A stretch of DNA of 18,262 nucleotides. It comes from Stramenopiles sp. TOSAG23-2 (Eukaryota > Sar). Under the pieces are notes generated by a model, which worked only from the letters and a program-made list of their open reading frames with translations, did no database searches and was not told the origin of the DNA. The translations under genes and the position numbers were made by a program. This document shows, one piece after another, positions 8,101 through 17,722 of the stretch (position 1 is its first letter; every line of letters starts with the position of its first letter). The stretch spans positions 1 to 18,262 of the forward strand of contig LT649612.1 of assembly GCA_900128395.1 (NCBI GenBank). Direction: 5' to 3'.

Positions 8101-11100
8101 TCTTTTGCTCTACATCTGGTCTTTCAGCTTTCACCACACGAGCTAGTAATTGATCTTCTAATCCATTTTTCGTTACGGTAAAATTAATAATAGTTACTTT
8201 AATACATATTTCTGGAACATAATGTGGATTCGCCATTTTCGTTGTCATGTAAAATCTGAACGAATCTGTATATTCAACATCGGAATCACCTAAGCGTATC
8301 AATCTCCTTGTACCTTGCATATATGTATTTTTAGATAAGACGTTTTCGATAGACGGGTCAATAAACTCGCTGATGTCTTCAATTAAAACAGGAGTGCCAT
8401 TGCGTATATTATTTTCAAACACTCTTAATAAATTTGCATTATTCATTTTTGTTACCTCTAAACGATTTGCTTTTTCAGTCTTTTTGATCCAACGATTTGC
8501 CTGCCCTTGTGGATCAATCATTAAAGGCCAGGTCAAACCTCTTGTGCACATAATAGCATTATCTGTGGATACCCAATCAGCTGGCAAGGAATCTATTTGC
8601 CATTGTCTGATTTGAACCGGTTTACCAATGGTGTTTCTTAACGTACAATCGTCGCTTCCTGGTATGGATGTCGCTAAAAGTGAGCTTCGCCAGTTGTCCA
8701 TTAATTTATTCCTGAAAACACCGGTGAATGGCCCATAGTAACTCACACAAGCAGCCGATAAAAAAACGTTACCAATTAATTTTTTCTCTTCAATTTTCAT
8801 GATTTCTACCCCTTCTTTCCATCGAATATACTCGTCAGCAAGTCCAACTGTTAACTTTTCAGCACGACCAAGTCTTGCTTTCGTTTTTTCTGATTCGTCT
8901 TCTAATCTTTGTTTCTCTTGTACTGTCTCGTCGCACAGTTGCTTCAAGTTTGCTACTTTGTCCAAAACCGCCTGCAATTCATCTTGTTTTATTTTCAATG
9001 CATCATTAGCTTCTTTTAAAATGGCGTTCATTTCTTTTACCTTCTCCCGTTTCGGGCCCACCTCTTTTGCTACTTCATCATACACCACCATCGCACAAGC
9101 CCACATACATAAAGAAGTAGCTGCTTTAGAGACTTTCTTTACAACTTCCACGTCCATTTCAGGCAAATCTAAATATTGTGCTTTCAATCGCCGTATAATT
9201 CTAGGTTCTATGTTATCTTTATCATACTTTTGCAATTGCGTCATGAAGGTACTATCCGTCATTACCTTTTTAGCAGTATCCCAATCTGGTTTCCTACCCA
9301 GCAAGATGCAAACGGCTTCCAATACAGTTTTTACTGCTTTTGGTGGATTTGCAAATGACTTCATTTCCGTAATATCTTTTTTATCTAGTGCTTTTAATGA
9401 ATTGACAGCAGCTTTCAATGCTGGCAATGCCCTATCCAAATCTTTTTGCGCATCCGCTTGTATTGCAGCAGTTTCGTCTGCTTGTTTTTTCACAACTGCT
9501 TCATCTGCCCTGACACGTACAGCAATTTTTTCTGCGTCAATTTGCTCTATTGCTGTTTGTTTTATCAATGCTTCAGCATCAATGGCTTTTTGTACCAAAA
9601 CTGGTTGTAATTCTGTCAAGGTGATTTGCATTTCATTAACCATTTCATTTGTTTCTTCTAATTTCTTGACTCCAATTTCCAACCTTCGCCTATTTGTACT
9701 TTCTTCCTCTTGTCTCTCATTAAGCAATAATAAATACAAATCAATGCAATTTAAGTAGCTTTTCGGTGTACTGTAAACGACGCGTCGAAAACGACGGAAA
9801 AATTCTTGAGCCATTTCGTGTATACTGGAATGAACTAAAACATACATTTTTACAAGATCCGCTTTCGCTTCCTCTGTTTCTAGTTCTAAATCTTTTAAAA
9901 AATGTTCTGCTACAGCTTTGAGAGCGCTCTTAGGCCAAGCGTTAAACCAATCAATTGTAGTACAATTGATTAATGATGGAAAGTTTCGTAGACGGCTGCG
10001 AAAAGCATCTCCAACTGGCGAAAATGATAAAACTATATGTAAATTATCACGTACACGAAGATTGAACTCTTGCAAGCAATTAGCTCTAGTACCAATTTTA
10101 CCAAGACGTTTCATGACTGGGCGCATTTCATCTACAATTTTGTCCTTCTCATCGCTCTCCCATAAATTTGGTATGTCTCCAGAATTTAAAATATTATTAA
10201 TGTCTTCGACAAAGCTTTCTTCCACAATTTGAGAATCTGGGAAAATCCAAGTTACCGGCTTTCCCTCTACACCAGCAATGACCATTTGCTCTTTAATATT
10301 TTCATGGAAATCTGGTGTGCCATAACCATTCTTCAATTCGATTTGGAAAAATTCATAATCACTAATGAAAGCACATAATTTAGTAAGACTTTGTTTACCA
10401 CTTCCAGCAATCCCAATTAATAAAGCATTGCCACGAGGTTGTCTTAGAATTCTACTAATACGCGTGACATGATCAACTGCATCGGCAAAGAAAACCAAAT
10501 TCATTTTTTTTGAATTTGATACGTTATAATCTTCCAAGTAACTTGTTAAAATATTGCCTGCCAGCTTCATGTTACCTTCAAACTCTGCATACAGTTCCTC
10601 TCCAGGCTTGAAAAAGTCCCCAAATATAATCGGACGACCCGTAACGAATAGCTCTTCGTAAGTCATGTCACTTTTAAACACACGTTTGATTTTGTCTGTC
10701 ACTGCAGTGTTAAATGTCACTTTATCTTCCTCAGATATTAATCTATCGTGGAATACACGTTGAATTTCATGTATCCATAACCTAGTCATTGTTGTCTGCG
10801 ATTTGCAGTTTTCTGGTGCAATTTGCAAAATACCTTGAAAGACCTTTGATACGTCTCTTAAATTGAACGTATAATGGGCTTTTTGTGGCGTTGGAAGCAT
10901 CACTTCTTGTATTTCATAAAAGATATCAATCGTTGCTTGAACGATTGGCTTTTTCAATTTTTTACAATCGCGATTGAATGGACTTAAAAATCCTTCTAGG
11001 ATACTGCCAAAAATGACTTGCATTGCATCTTCATTCGCTGGTGGCAAACACAAAATATTGAAATGGCGTACGAAACGTGGTGTTAAATCATTTCTTCCTC

Positions 11101-14100
11101 CACCAGGTGGACCACCAGCGACGAAAAGCACAGTATCGATGACATCTCTCCAATATTGCTTCTCCCTATCGAAAAAACCGCTAGAATCAGCAAATTGTCG
11201 CAGTAGCTCAACGGGTGGTTGGGCTCCATACTCCTCAACCGTTGGCATATTTACATCATCTACAAATACTACTACTAATTTGTTGACTGGCGCCCCAAGC
11301 GTAGTTCTGCTTTTTTTCTCTAACACTACCTCAATCATGCTTTGTGTAACTGCAGCATTTGTTTGAGCGGAAAATCCAATTATATTTGGTAAAACACCTA
11401 GACCTCCATCGTCTTTTGATGGCTTTAACGATGTTAATACTTGCTGTACAGTAACACTTTTTCCAGTTCCAGTTACACCTGTAAAAAATGTAGGTTTACG
11501 TACTTTCAACAGTTTCTCCATTAAAAATGAACTTTGGACAGTTGTTACAGTTGGTACTAACATTTGAAAGTACGGCAATTTGGTATCGTATTCAAATTTT
11601 GGAACAATTGTGTGCCATTGTTGAAACTCGTGAGATTTATTTTTGTTTACAAATGAATCATACAACGTGCCTCTACGTGGCAAATCAGCTTTAATTATGT
11701 TTGAGTCGTCAAACAATTCTTGCATGAAATCATCAAAATCGTCTCGAAATTGATCAGCAATTGCTCCACCAATGGACCATGTATAACTGAAAATAAAAAC
11801 ACGTTCCATAATACTTTGTAACTGATCTGAATCATCCTTAGCGTCAAAATTAATGCCTTCTCCAGATGAAAAACATGCTTGAAAAATATAACATAAGCTG
11901 ACAACTAAATTTAAATCGGTTGATTCAATTGGCTCTTTGCAATTTGTGCGAACGTATTTCAAACCCTTGTCGATTGTATCTGTAAAGCACTCTTTCAAAT
12001 GTGTTTTCAAGTCATCCGTCAGTTGATTTTCAGCTTCACCATCATCGGCTTTAGACATTTTTCCCCCATACAATCGTTCAATCCAAGAATCTACATATGG
12101 TTCCCAACCCATATGTGCGGGCGTGACATACATTACACCTAAACGACTCACTGTGGCAGGAGATGCAACTTCTAGATCTTGTACTTCAAATATACACTTC
12201 ATGGTACGCCTTAACTTGATACGTTCACCATTTGCGAGACATAATGTCATATTGTCATCCAGCACAGTATTCATATTTTCAATCCACAAAGCATCGATTG
12301 GTCCATCAAATATTGTCCATTTACGTTCTGAAGATGTATCAGCTGCATAATTTCTTAAAATGGTAGATGCTAAACCATCACACCATTCCTGAGACATTGC
12401 ATTAAATTCTCCATATAGCTCTCCCATCGTTACAGATTTTGGATTTAATACTGACAATGTAACCTCGTCATAAGCATCGCCACGATGTCCATTTAATGCT
12501 AATGCAGTCATAGCTTTTGACAATATTTGATAGCAAGTGGTTTTTCCACCTCCAGTTGGACCAACCATACTTACACCAAATCTTACATTTTGAGTTTCAA
12601 ATAATTGTATGACTTTCTTTAAAAAACCTTCACTTTCTTGGTAGCCATTTTCTCTTATGACTTGTCGGATGGCCTCTTCTAATTCGCCATAACTATCGTA
12701 AGGTACTTTCACGCCAGGGAATAGATCTTTTAAAATAGCATGGAACAATGGTAAATCTTCGTCCAAGAATTTTGGAACGTTACTGTCACGCATGGCTTTA
12801 ATTAAAACAACATCTTCAGATAAATCTGGATTTCCTCGTTTTAATGAACCAGCCATGACCAAAACCGATCGCACCGCACGTAGACCGTAATCATAATGGC
12901 GTTGCTGCGATAATTGTTCGCTACTTAATTTATACATTTTCGTCATTTTGCGCGATAAGATAGTTGCAGAATCAAATCCTTCAGCGAACAGCATGATTTC
13001 TGCAATCAATGCATAATCTGGAACCATCATTGCTACTGGGCGAAACATGACTTTTAAATTATCTGGAAGTTCTGTACGACCTGCATATCCAGGGTTCATT
13101 GTAATGATAACATGGTGAGAGCGAATTGGTATATCGTATCCGTCGAACATGGCACGTTCGTTGCCGGACAAACGTGCTTGACGTAGCACAAGCATTTGCT
13201 GTGCAATAACTGATAAAACTTCGATATCGATACGGTTAAACTCGTCTAAACACGTCCATGCGCCAGCAGATGACAATCCTTTAAATAATTGGCTCATCAT
13301 CTTAATATCAATTTGGTCACTACAGTTAAAAACAATACATTGTATTGCCATTGCTTTTGCTAAATCTTTACTACTTTCTGTTTTGCCAGTTCCGGCTGGT
13401 CCAGCAGGGCTGGCGCCTAATTTTAAGTGTAGGGCACCGGAAATCGTCATCCAACATCGATCAGTTAATGGCGTAATTACTAAGCAGCCAGTTGCACCTT
13501 CGTATTCATACCCATAATCAAAGACTGCATTACTTTGTCGAACAGTTAGCAATTCATCTTCAGCGTCCCAATTGTATCGCAATTGTTTCTGCCACAAGAA
13601 ACTTGCTGGAGAATCACATTCACTTGTTATCAATTCACGCACAATATCTCTTGCGTGTACATTAATTGTTGCCAACACAACAATAACTTTACGCTGTAAT
13701 TTTGTTAATTTTTTTCTGATCAAAAATGTCAAATCAAGTAGCCATTGCAAGTTGCTTTCTAGCCAATCATCCATAATTATTTTATCTCCACCGTTTTCGA
13801 GGTCTCTTAAAACCTTTTCTGTTTGATTGCACCACATAACTTTATCCATGGTGTTGACAACTTGGGCGGGGTGTGAAAAAACCCACTCCATACGTTCGCG
13901 TTCAAAATAATCGATTGCGCCATCTTTCATACAGCCTCGTAAAGCTACGCGCATTCGATCCTCTACACTTGTTAACCATTCTTCCACGGTACCTCTTGCT
14001 TTCAAATTTTTTCCCAACGGAACTTCTTCCCCTTCGCCTGAAAACATTTTGCGTATGTCTAAAATACCTGAGCCTTTAAATTCTAATCTTACTAGATTAT

Positions 14101-17100
14101 CAAAGCATTTTCGTAAATAAGGCTGAACTGCTCTTGGATCTTTCGTTTGGGCTAAAATTTCTAATAATTCATCATTGGATAAGAAATAAAATCGAGGGAA
14201 TGATGCACGTTTTGTCTCTAAATACTCTTCTAATTTCTTTTGTATTTCATCCAAAGTAGCATTATGCTTTGCAAATAATTCTTTTCTACCTTTATGCGTT
14301 CCGGTTGTTATGCAATTTGGATTTGTGTTTACAACTCGCATGATACCTTTCCAACTTTTATCTACTTTTTCGAATTTGCCTGTCTCCGCTGGCAATTGCC
14401 TTTGGATATCAGGTGCTGCGAAAATATTTTCCAAGTACATCCAATTGCGCTGGCAAACAAGCCATTCTTCTAACGTTTCCTGTAATAAAACCAATTTTTT
14501 TTGATAATCTTCAACTCGCTCTCGGATGGCTGCAACGTATCTGGAACCCATAATAGTACCCAATGTTACTAACGAGTCATCCATTTTTTGCATTACTTCT
14601 GCAACAGCACCTAGAACGAAAATGCCTTTTTGATCTTTATAGACTAATACTTCGAACTCTTCACGACGCCACATTTGGGTTACATTTACCAGCATTTCTT
14701 CTAAAATAGCTTCATTGATGGCTTCAAGAGCAATTTCATTGATTTTGTCGGCATGATCCATGATACGTTTCTCAATTAATAGACCACATGTAAATCCTTC
14801 GACTCCATCAATTTCGTAACCAATTAATTCATGTATTTTTGCCCAATGCCTTGGCCTTAAATCTTTGGTCCGTAAGTCATTTACAACTGGCATTGTTAAT
14901 TTAAAATCCTCAACACGAGCTCGTAATAATTGTGGGACATTACTATCTGGTAATTTCTTTGCTGATGAAACGGCAACTTTGAAATACGTTTGTACCTCTT
15001 TTTCGATGACAAATGGGTCTACCTTTTCAAATGGTTCATTGAGCCAACCAACTGTTTTCCCCGTCCAAGTGAACAATGCATCCCACAATTTTTTTTTTAA
15101 TTTCAAATCTGTAATTAATCGTGGCAAATTATCATATTCTGTTGGCATATATGCTAATGCATCTTGTTGCTTCGTATACGTTTCCGTATCACGAATAATC
15201 TGTTGCACCAATTCATGTTTCTGATTAAGCATTTTTACAGTTTCATTTAAATTTGACTTGGAATCACTGAACCGTTTGTCTTGTAGCTCTTCATAAACAG
15301 ACTGTATCAACTCTTTTGCTTTTGCAATACTATCTTTCAGTTCTTGTCCAAAATATTGCATGTGATTAGACATCTTATCCTCTAACTTTGTTATGGAAAC
15401 GCTCAGCGAACTTTTCAATTGGTACATCATGAAATTTTTCGATGATAGCTCCTCGCTAATCTCTATTTCCTGATCTTCCATCATTTTGAAAAATTTCATA
15501 ACATGCATGCATTCATCCTCTAAATCATACATTCTATCATTTGTTTCCTCTAGATATTCGCGTAATTCGACAAAGTGTTGAACATTTAATGGGGAAGCAC
15601 TGATGGTATTATTACGCTCTTCTAATTCATCTAGACATTTTTGGTTCTTTGTGTCTGCAAGGTTCAAAAATAATTCATACATTAATTTATTCAAACAATC
15701 AGTTGGCGATGGCCTTAATTTCTCAAACAGCATATTTCCATTTATTTTTATCAAATCTATCATAACTATTCTTTCGATACCTTCTTCAAAAAATTGTTCT
15801 TGCCTTCGATATTTTTCTAAAATATCCAATAGCTGCTCTATGGTGTGATTTTTATGGGTACTAACAATCATGTTTTCCATGGCACTTAAATTTAATAGGT
15901 AATCTTTTACAAATGGGTCATACACTTTTGCCGCCGCTTTTGCCTTTAAAAACATTTGCGTCGTCCGTTTGTTGATATCAGTAATAGCTACTCTAAATGT
16001 TGGGTCATTCATCATTATTGTTTCTACATCTGCTGTAGATCCTATTTGTCCATGCTCATCAATAAATGGCTGAGCATACACTATAAATTCTTCTTCCGTT
16101 AATAAACGCGTGGGCATCGTAGCAACTCGTAATGAATCGAACAAATATACATCTAACGTGCCTCTAAAATCATCTGATAAAGGTGAAAACGCCAATTGGG
16201 AGTTTTTCAATAATATATTTACCTCAAACATGACAGTCTTTTCATCTCTTAAACGATTTAAATACGACTGTGTAGATTCCACCCCTAATCGTACATGTAT
16301 ACCCATTACTATGTAATCAACCATTTGTATAAAGCGCATTAACCTTCGGCATTGTGTGCGCATTGCTGCTCTCTCAGTAAATGTTATTGCATCTTCAAAC
16401 TCAGAATCATTATCTTCATCATCTGAATAATCCCTATTATTATTATTATTATTATCTTCATTATTTCCTTGGGGAAAGCCATTGTATTCTAAAAAATCAT
16501 TTAATGATTTTTTACAAACTTTTGCCATTAAATCATATACATTTTGTCCAAAATTTTTTAATCCCCCTTCCACGATTTTACGTTGTTTATCTTGTGCATC
16601 TTGAAAACTATTTAATGTGTATGTGTCATCAACTAGATCTATGTTTATCAAATTTGTACGTAATAATTGGGATCCATATTTTGTTGTTTCTAATAATGGA
16701 TTTGCAAATTCATCTGATAATATAAACAATGTTTTCTTTAAACGCCTTTTAGCACTCTGTATTTTCGAATTTCGAACATTTTTCTTCCAAAATGTGAAAT
16801 TTTTCCATTTTCGATATCGACGAAAGAAACGAATTTTCAATATTTTATGAAACCCTGCATGTTCCCGTTCAAATTGTTCTATGGTGGTAAAATCAGTTTG
16901 TTTACCATAATTGTATGTTATTCCAGACTTACTTATTGTAAAAAATTCAATCGAAGAAGATTTTCCACCACTCAATAAGTTTGAATTAATAACTCTTAAA
17001 TCATAACGATTGTCTGTTCCTTCCTTTTTTTGTAAATATTGGACACCACCGGACAACAATTGTTCTACATTAAATTTTGTATCTATATATAATTTTGCTA

Positions 17101-17722
17101 AAAGGCTTGACTTTTCAGGGTACAACAATCTTTGCCTTAATACTTTTTCGTCTTTTGAAGCTTTTTTGAAACGCTCTAATTCAATTATAGTTTTTGTTTT
17201 CTTTGTTACATGTTGGCAAATATCAAATGTTACGATGTTGTTGTTGCTACCACTATCATTTTTTCCCTCTTCAACGACCGTTAGTAACTCTTTGGTATTA
17301 CCAATTTTTTCGCGTTTACTTTGTAACCGCGATGGTTTTTTTGCATTTGGTGGTTGTGGCTTCAGCGTATTCATTTGATCCACATCCATCATATTGTGAA
17401 AACGTGGCCGTGTTGACATGATTTTAGGTACGAGTTGTCGTTGTGGTGCACTTTGCCGTTGATGGATTCTTTTTCGAGAAGCACTTCCAGGTCTGCGTTG
17501 TTTATTACTAAAAGGTCTTTTTCTACTTGTTGGTAAATTGTACCTTTGTGCAGGTTTATTTTTTGTAGAGTATAATACTCGTGATAAAAGTTTATCTGTA
17601 TTATCATTTGCGGGAAATTTGTTCAAAGATTTTTGTCCCGTCTCATTTTTAGATTCTTTTTCAGTAGCTGGCAATCTTATTTCATTTATTTTTTTCGCCT
17701 TGTTATTATTATTATTATCCAT
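5189..17722 (-). CDS. DNAH6: Axonemal inner-arm dynein heavy chain, DNAH6-like
   Basis: This 4,177-aa, intron-free gene encodes the ATP-driven motor chain of a probably single-headed inner dynein arm, which slides doublet microtubules in cilia. An in-frame TAA lies 18 bases upstream of the ATG, which has A at -3 and G at +4, so this is the first possible start. Order: basic, low-complexity N-terminus (1-200); tail with an FRRYRKWKNFTFWKK motif near 300; linker (about 855-1360); AAA1 with GPAGTGKT (K1447) and Walker B D1493-E1494; AAA2 GPTGGGKT (K1727); AAA3 GVTGTGKS (K2088) with FVDDVNMP; AAA4 GIAGSGKQ (K2443); coiled-coil stalk (about 2675-2965) with microtubule-binding tip (about 2810-2885); AAA5 and AAA6; C-terminal domain with FFFPQGFLTG (about 4028) and ALSTTG near the end. 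Length and motifs such as PGEM...IHFLP recall DNAH6 (about 4,160 aa) more than DNAH1/3/7, but the subclass is from memory. Lineage-specific loops: Asn/Asp-rich (about 418-445), Lys/Gly-rich (about 3393-3422) and acidic (about 3487-3508). Confidence 0.97.
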   Translation of the reverse strand: MDNNNNNKAKKINEIRLPATEKESKNETGQKSLNKFPANDNTDKLLSRVLYSTKNKPAQRYNLPTSRKRPFSNKQRRPGSASRKRIHQRQSAPQRQLVPKIMSTRPRFHNMMDVDQMNTLKPQPPNAKKPSRLQSKREKIGNTKELLTVVEEGKNDSGSNNNIVTFDICQHVTKKTKTIIELERFKKASKDEKVLRQRLLYPEKSSLLAKLYIDTKFNVEQLLSGGVQYLQKKEGTDNRYDLRVINSNLLSGGKSSSIEFFTISKSGITYNYGKQTDFTTIEQFEREHAGFHKILKIRFFRRYRKWKNFTFWKKNVRNSKIQSAKRRLKKTLFILSDEFANPLLETTKYGSQLLRTNLINIDLVDDTYTLNSFQDAQDKQRKIVEGGLKNFGQNVYDLMAKVCKKSLNDFLEYNGFPQGNNEDNNNNNNRDYSDDEDNDSEFEDAITFTERAAMRTQCRRLMRFIQMVDYIVMGIHVRLGVESTQSYLNRLRDEKTVMFEVNILLKNSQLAFSPLSDDFRGTLDVYLFDSLRVATMPTRLLTEEEFIVYAQPFIDEHGQIGSTADVETIMMNDPTFRVAITDINKRTTQMFLKAKAAAKVYDPFVKDYLLNLSAMENMIVSTHKNHTIEQLLDILEKYRRQEQFFEEGIERIVMIDLIKINGNMLFEKLRPSPTDCLNKLMYELFLNLADTKNQKCLDELEERNNTISASPLNVQHFVELREYLEETNDRMYDLEDECMHVMKFFKMMEDQEIEISEELSSKNFMMYQLKSSLSVSITKLEDKMSNHMQYFGQELKDSIAKAKELIQSVYEELQDKRFSDSKSNLNETVKMLNQKHELVQQIIRDTETYTKQQDALAYMPTEYDNLPRLITDLKLKKKLWDALFTWTGKTVGWLNEPFEKVDPFVIEKEVQTYFKVAVSSAKKLPDSNVPQLLRARVEDFKLTMPVVNDLRTKDLRPRHWAKIHELIGYEIDGVEGFTCGLLIEKRIMDHADKINEIALEAINEAILEEMLVNVTQMWRREEFEVLVYKDQKGIFVLGAVAEVMQKMDDSLVTLGTIMGSRYVAAIRERVEDYQKKLVLLQETLEEWLVCQRNWMYLENIFAAPDIQRQLPAETGKFEKVDKSWKGIMRVVNTNPNCITTGTHKGRKELFAKHNATLDEIQKKLEEYLETKRASFPRFYFLSNDELLEILAQTKDPRAVQPYLRKCFDNLVRLEFKGSGILDIRKMFSGEGEEVPLGKNLKARGTVEEWLTSVEDRMRVALRGCMKDGAIDYFERERMEWVFSHPAQVVNTMDKVMWCNQTEKVLRDLENGGDKIIMDDWLESNLQWLLDLTFLIRKKLTKLQRKVIVVLATINVHARDIVRELITSECDSPASFLWQKQLRYNWDAEDELLTVRQSNAVFDYGYEYEGATGCLVITPLTDRCWMTISGALHLKLGASPAGPAGTGKTESSKDLAKAMAIQCIVFNCSDQIDIKMMSQLFKGLSSAGAWTCLDEFNRIDIEVLSVIAQQMLVLRQARLSGNERAMFDGYDIPIRSHHVIITMNPGYAGRTELPDNLKVMFRPVAMMVPDYALIAEIMLFAEGFDSATILSRKMTKMYKLSSEQLSQQRHYDYGLRAVRSVLVMAGSLKRGNPDLSEDVVLIKAMRDSNVPKFLDEDLPLFHAILKDLFPGVKVPYDSYGELEEAIRQVIRENGYQESEGFLKKVIQLFETQNVRFGVSMVGPTGGGKTTCYQILSKAMTALALNGHRGDAYDEVTLSVLNPKSVTMGELYGEFNAMSQEWCDGLASTILRNYAADTSSERKWTIFDGPIDALWIENMNTVLDDNMTLCLANGERIKLRRTMKCIFEVQDLEVASPATVSRLGVMYVTPAHMGWEPYVDSWIERLYGGKMSKADDGEAENQLTDDLKTHLKECFTDTIDKGLKYVRTNCKEPIESTDLNLVVSLCYIFQACFSSGEGINFDAKDDSDQLQSIMERVFIFSYTWSIGGAIADQFRDDFDDFMQELFDDSNIIKADLPRRGTLYDSFVNKNKSHEFQQWHTIVPKFEYDTKLPYFQMLVPTVTTVQSSFLMEKLLKVRKPTFFTGVTGTGKSVTVQQVLTSLKPSKDDGGLGVLPNIIGFSAQTNAAVTQSMIEVVLEKKSRTTLGAPVNKLVVVFVDDVNMPTVEEYGAQPPVELLRQFADSSGFFDREKQYWRDVIDTVLFVAGGPPGGGRNDLTPRFVRHFNILCLPPANEDAMQVIFGSILEGFLSPFNRDCKKLKKPIVQATIDIFYEIQEVMLPTPQKAHYTFNLRDVSKVFQGILQIAPENCKSQTTMTRLWIHEIQRVFHDRLISEEDKVTFNTAVTDKIKRVFKSDMTYEELFVTGRPIIFGDFFKPGEELYAEFEGNMKLAGNILTSYLEDYNVSNSKKMNLVFFADAVDHVTRISRILRQPRGNALLIGIAGSGKQSLTKLCAFISDYEFFQIELKNGYGTPDFHENIKEQMVIAGVEGKPVTWIFPDSQIVEESFVEDINNILNSGDIPNLWESDEKDKIVDEMRPVMKRLGKIGTRANCLQEFNLRVRDNLHIVLSFSPVGDAFRSRLRNFPSLINCTTIDWFNAWPKSALKAVAEHFLKDLELETEEAKADLVKMYVLVHSSIHEMAQEFFRRFRRVVYSTPKSYLNCIDLYLLLLNERQEEESTNRRRLEIGVKKLEETNEMVNEMQITLTELQPVLVQKAIDAEALIKQTAIEQIDAEKIAVRVRADEAVVKKQADETAAIQADAQKDLDRALPALKAAVNSLKALDKKDITEMKSFANPPKAVKTVLEAVCILLGRKPDWDTAKKVMTDSTFMTQLQKYDKDNIEPRIIRRLKAQYLDLPEMDVEVVKKVSKAATSLCMWACAMVVYDEVAKEVGPKREKVKEMNAILKEANDALKIKQDELQAVLDKVANLKQLCDETVQEKQRLEDESEKTKARLGRAEKLTVGLADEYIRWKEGVEIMKIEEKKLIGNVFLSAACVSYYGPFTGVFRNKLMDNWRSSLLATSIPGSDDCTLRNTIGKPVQIRQWQIDSLPADWVSTDNAIMCTRGLTWPLMIDPQGQANRWIKKTEKANRLEVTKMNNANLLRVFENNIRNGTPVLIEDISEFIDPSIENVLSKNTYMQGTRRLIRLGDSDVEYTDSFRFYMTTKMANPHYVPEICIKVTIINFTVTKNGLEDQLLARVVKAERPDVEQKKDNLVISMADDKQQLKDIESKILKLLAESDGNILDNIELINVLASSKTTSNIIKERVAESEKTEIEITELRNKYKPMSVRGSIIYFVIADFSVVDPMYQYSLDYYCRLFDNCLDEAEENDDLQIRLFNLIEYLTDYVYKNICRGLFEKHKNTFAFVTCVQILREKGDLTDQEWNILLRGPSPIIITDAEEDEKDKKAGGKDKNKSGGNKKKENPDPVLLSETQWDNVLGLEIDLPYAFEGFSDAFTQDIDKWKEWIQGKEPHRADLPGKWSLPPKVIKAVAADDESDEAELEEDEEDTGTYGLTAFQKLLVIRCLKEEKLVFAATDFVSSKLGESFAVAPTVSMLDVYNDTNKITPCIFVLVSGADPTELLLQLAKSKDYGERLQVISLGQGQGPRAEAMIKDARETGDWVLLQNCHLAKSWMTRLERQVFDLIDEAQDINDDFRLFLTSFPASYFPVSVLQNSIKMTNEPPQGLRANIKRSFGLMIPEETWEEFEKVDEKRRWKKILFGVTFFHAMTQERRKFGPLGWNIRYEFNDSDLQTSIEVLRNFLLDAAETTENLVPWDSLTYVTGDINYGGRVTDDWDRRCLMEILSKYYTPSILEESYTLSESGIYKAPSGDASYEECLEYVSSLPLKDDPEIFGMHENANVASQMQQTTEMVNVILMMQPRASSGGGAGGKTPDEKVQEIAASLEDDIPDELDMRNAGKTTFKIDSEGLMDSLATVLSQEMKKFNRLLRLAKKTVKELQKAIKGLVVMSADLEGMYDDLLYNNIPRLWKQLNYDSLKPLASYTIDLKIRIEFMRTWLKKGRPNAFPLYLFFFPQGFLTGVLQVHARRHSVAISSLDFSFSVVNVGPKAVDITQLRAPRNGVFIYGLWMEGARFDQEQMVLNESHPGEMFSEMPMIHFLPTKDHIPAKENYLCPVYKTTVRAGALSTTGISTNYVVAIELATNEKPNHWVFEGVACILNMND
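16436..16453 (-). repeat. (ATT)6 run encoding six asparagines in the dynein tail
   Basis: This perfect ATT trinucleotide run (AAT on the coding strand) lies inside an Asn/Asp/Glu-rich loop of the dynein heavy chain (about residues 418-445). A shorter run of five Asn codons follows the start methionine and Asp (about 17702-17716). Both are in frame and probably length-variable. Confidence 0.85.

Noticed and set aside
8799-9758. A 319-codon + strand frame inside the dynein gene
   Set aside because: It lies entirely antisense to the stalk and microtubule-binding region of the dynein heavy chain. Its Ser/Phe-rich composition is what the complement of Lys/Glu/Ala-rich coiled coil gives. No start context or domain supports it.
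5189-17722. Dynein gene as a pseudogene or retrocopy
   Set aside because: All 4,177 codons are open, four P-loops, the stalk and the C-terminal motifs are intact, and there is no poly(A) tract or flanking duplication at its ends.
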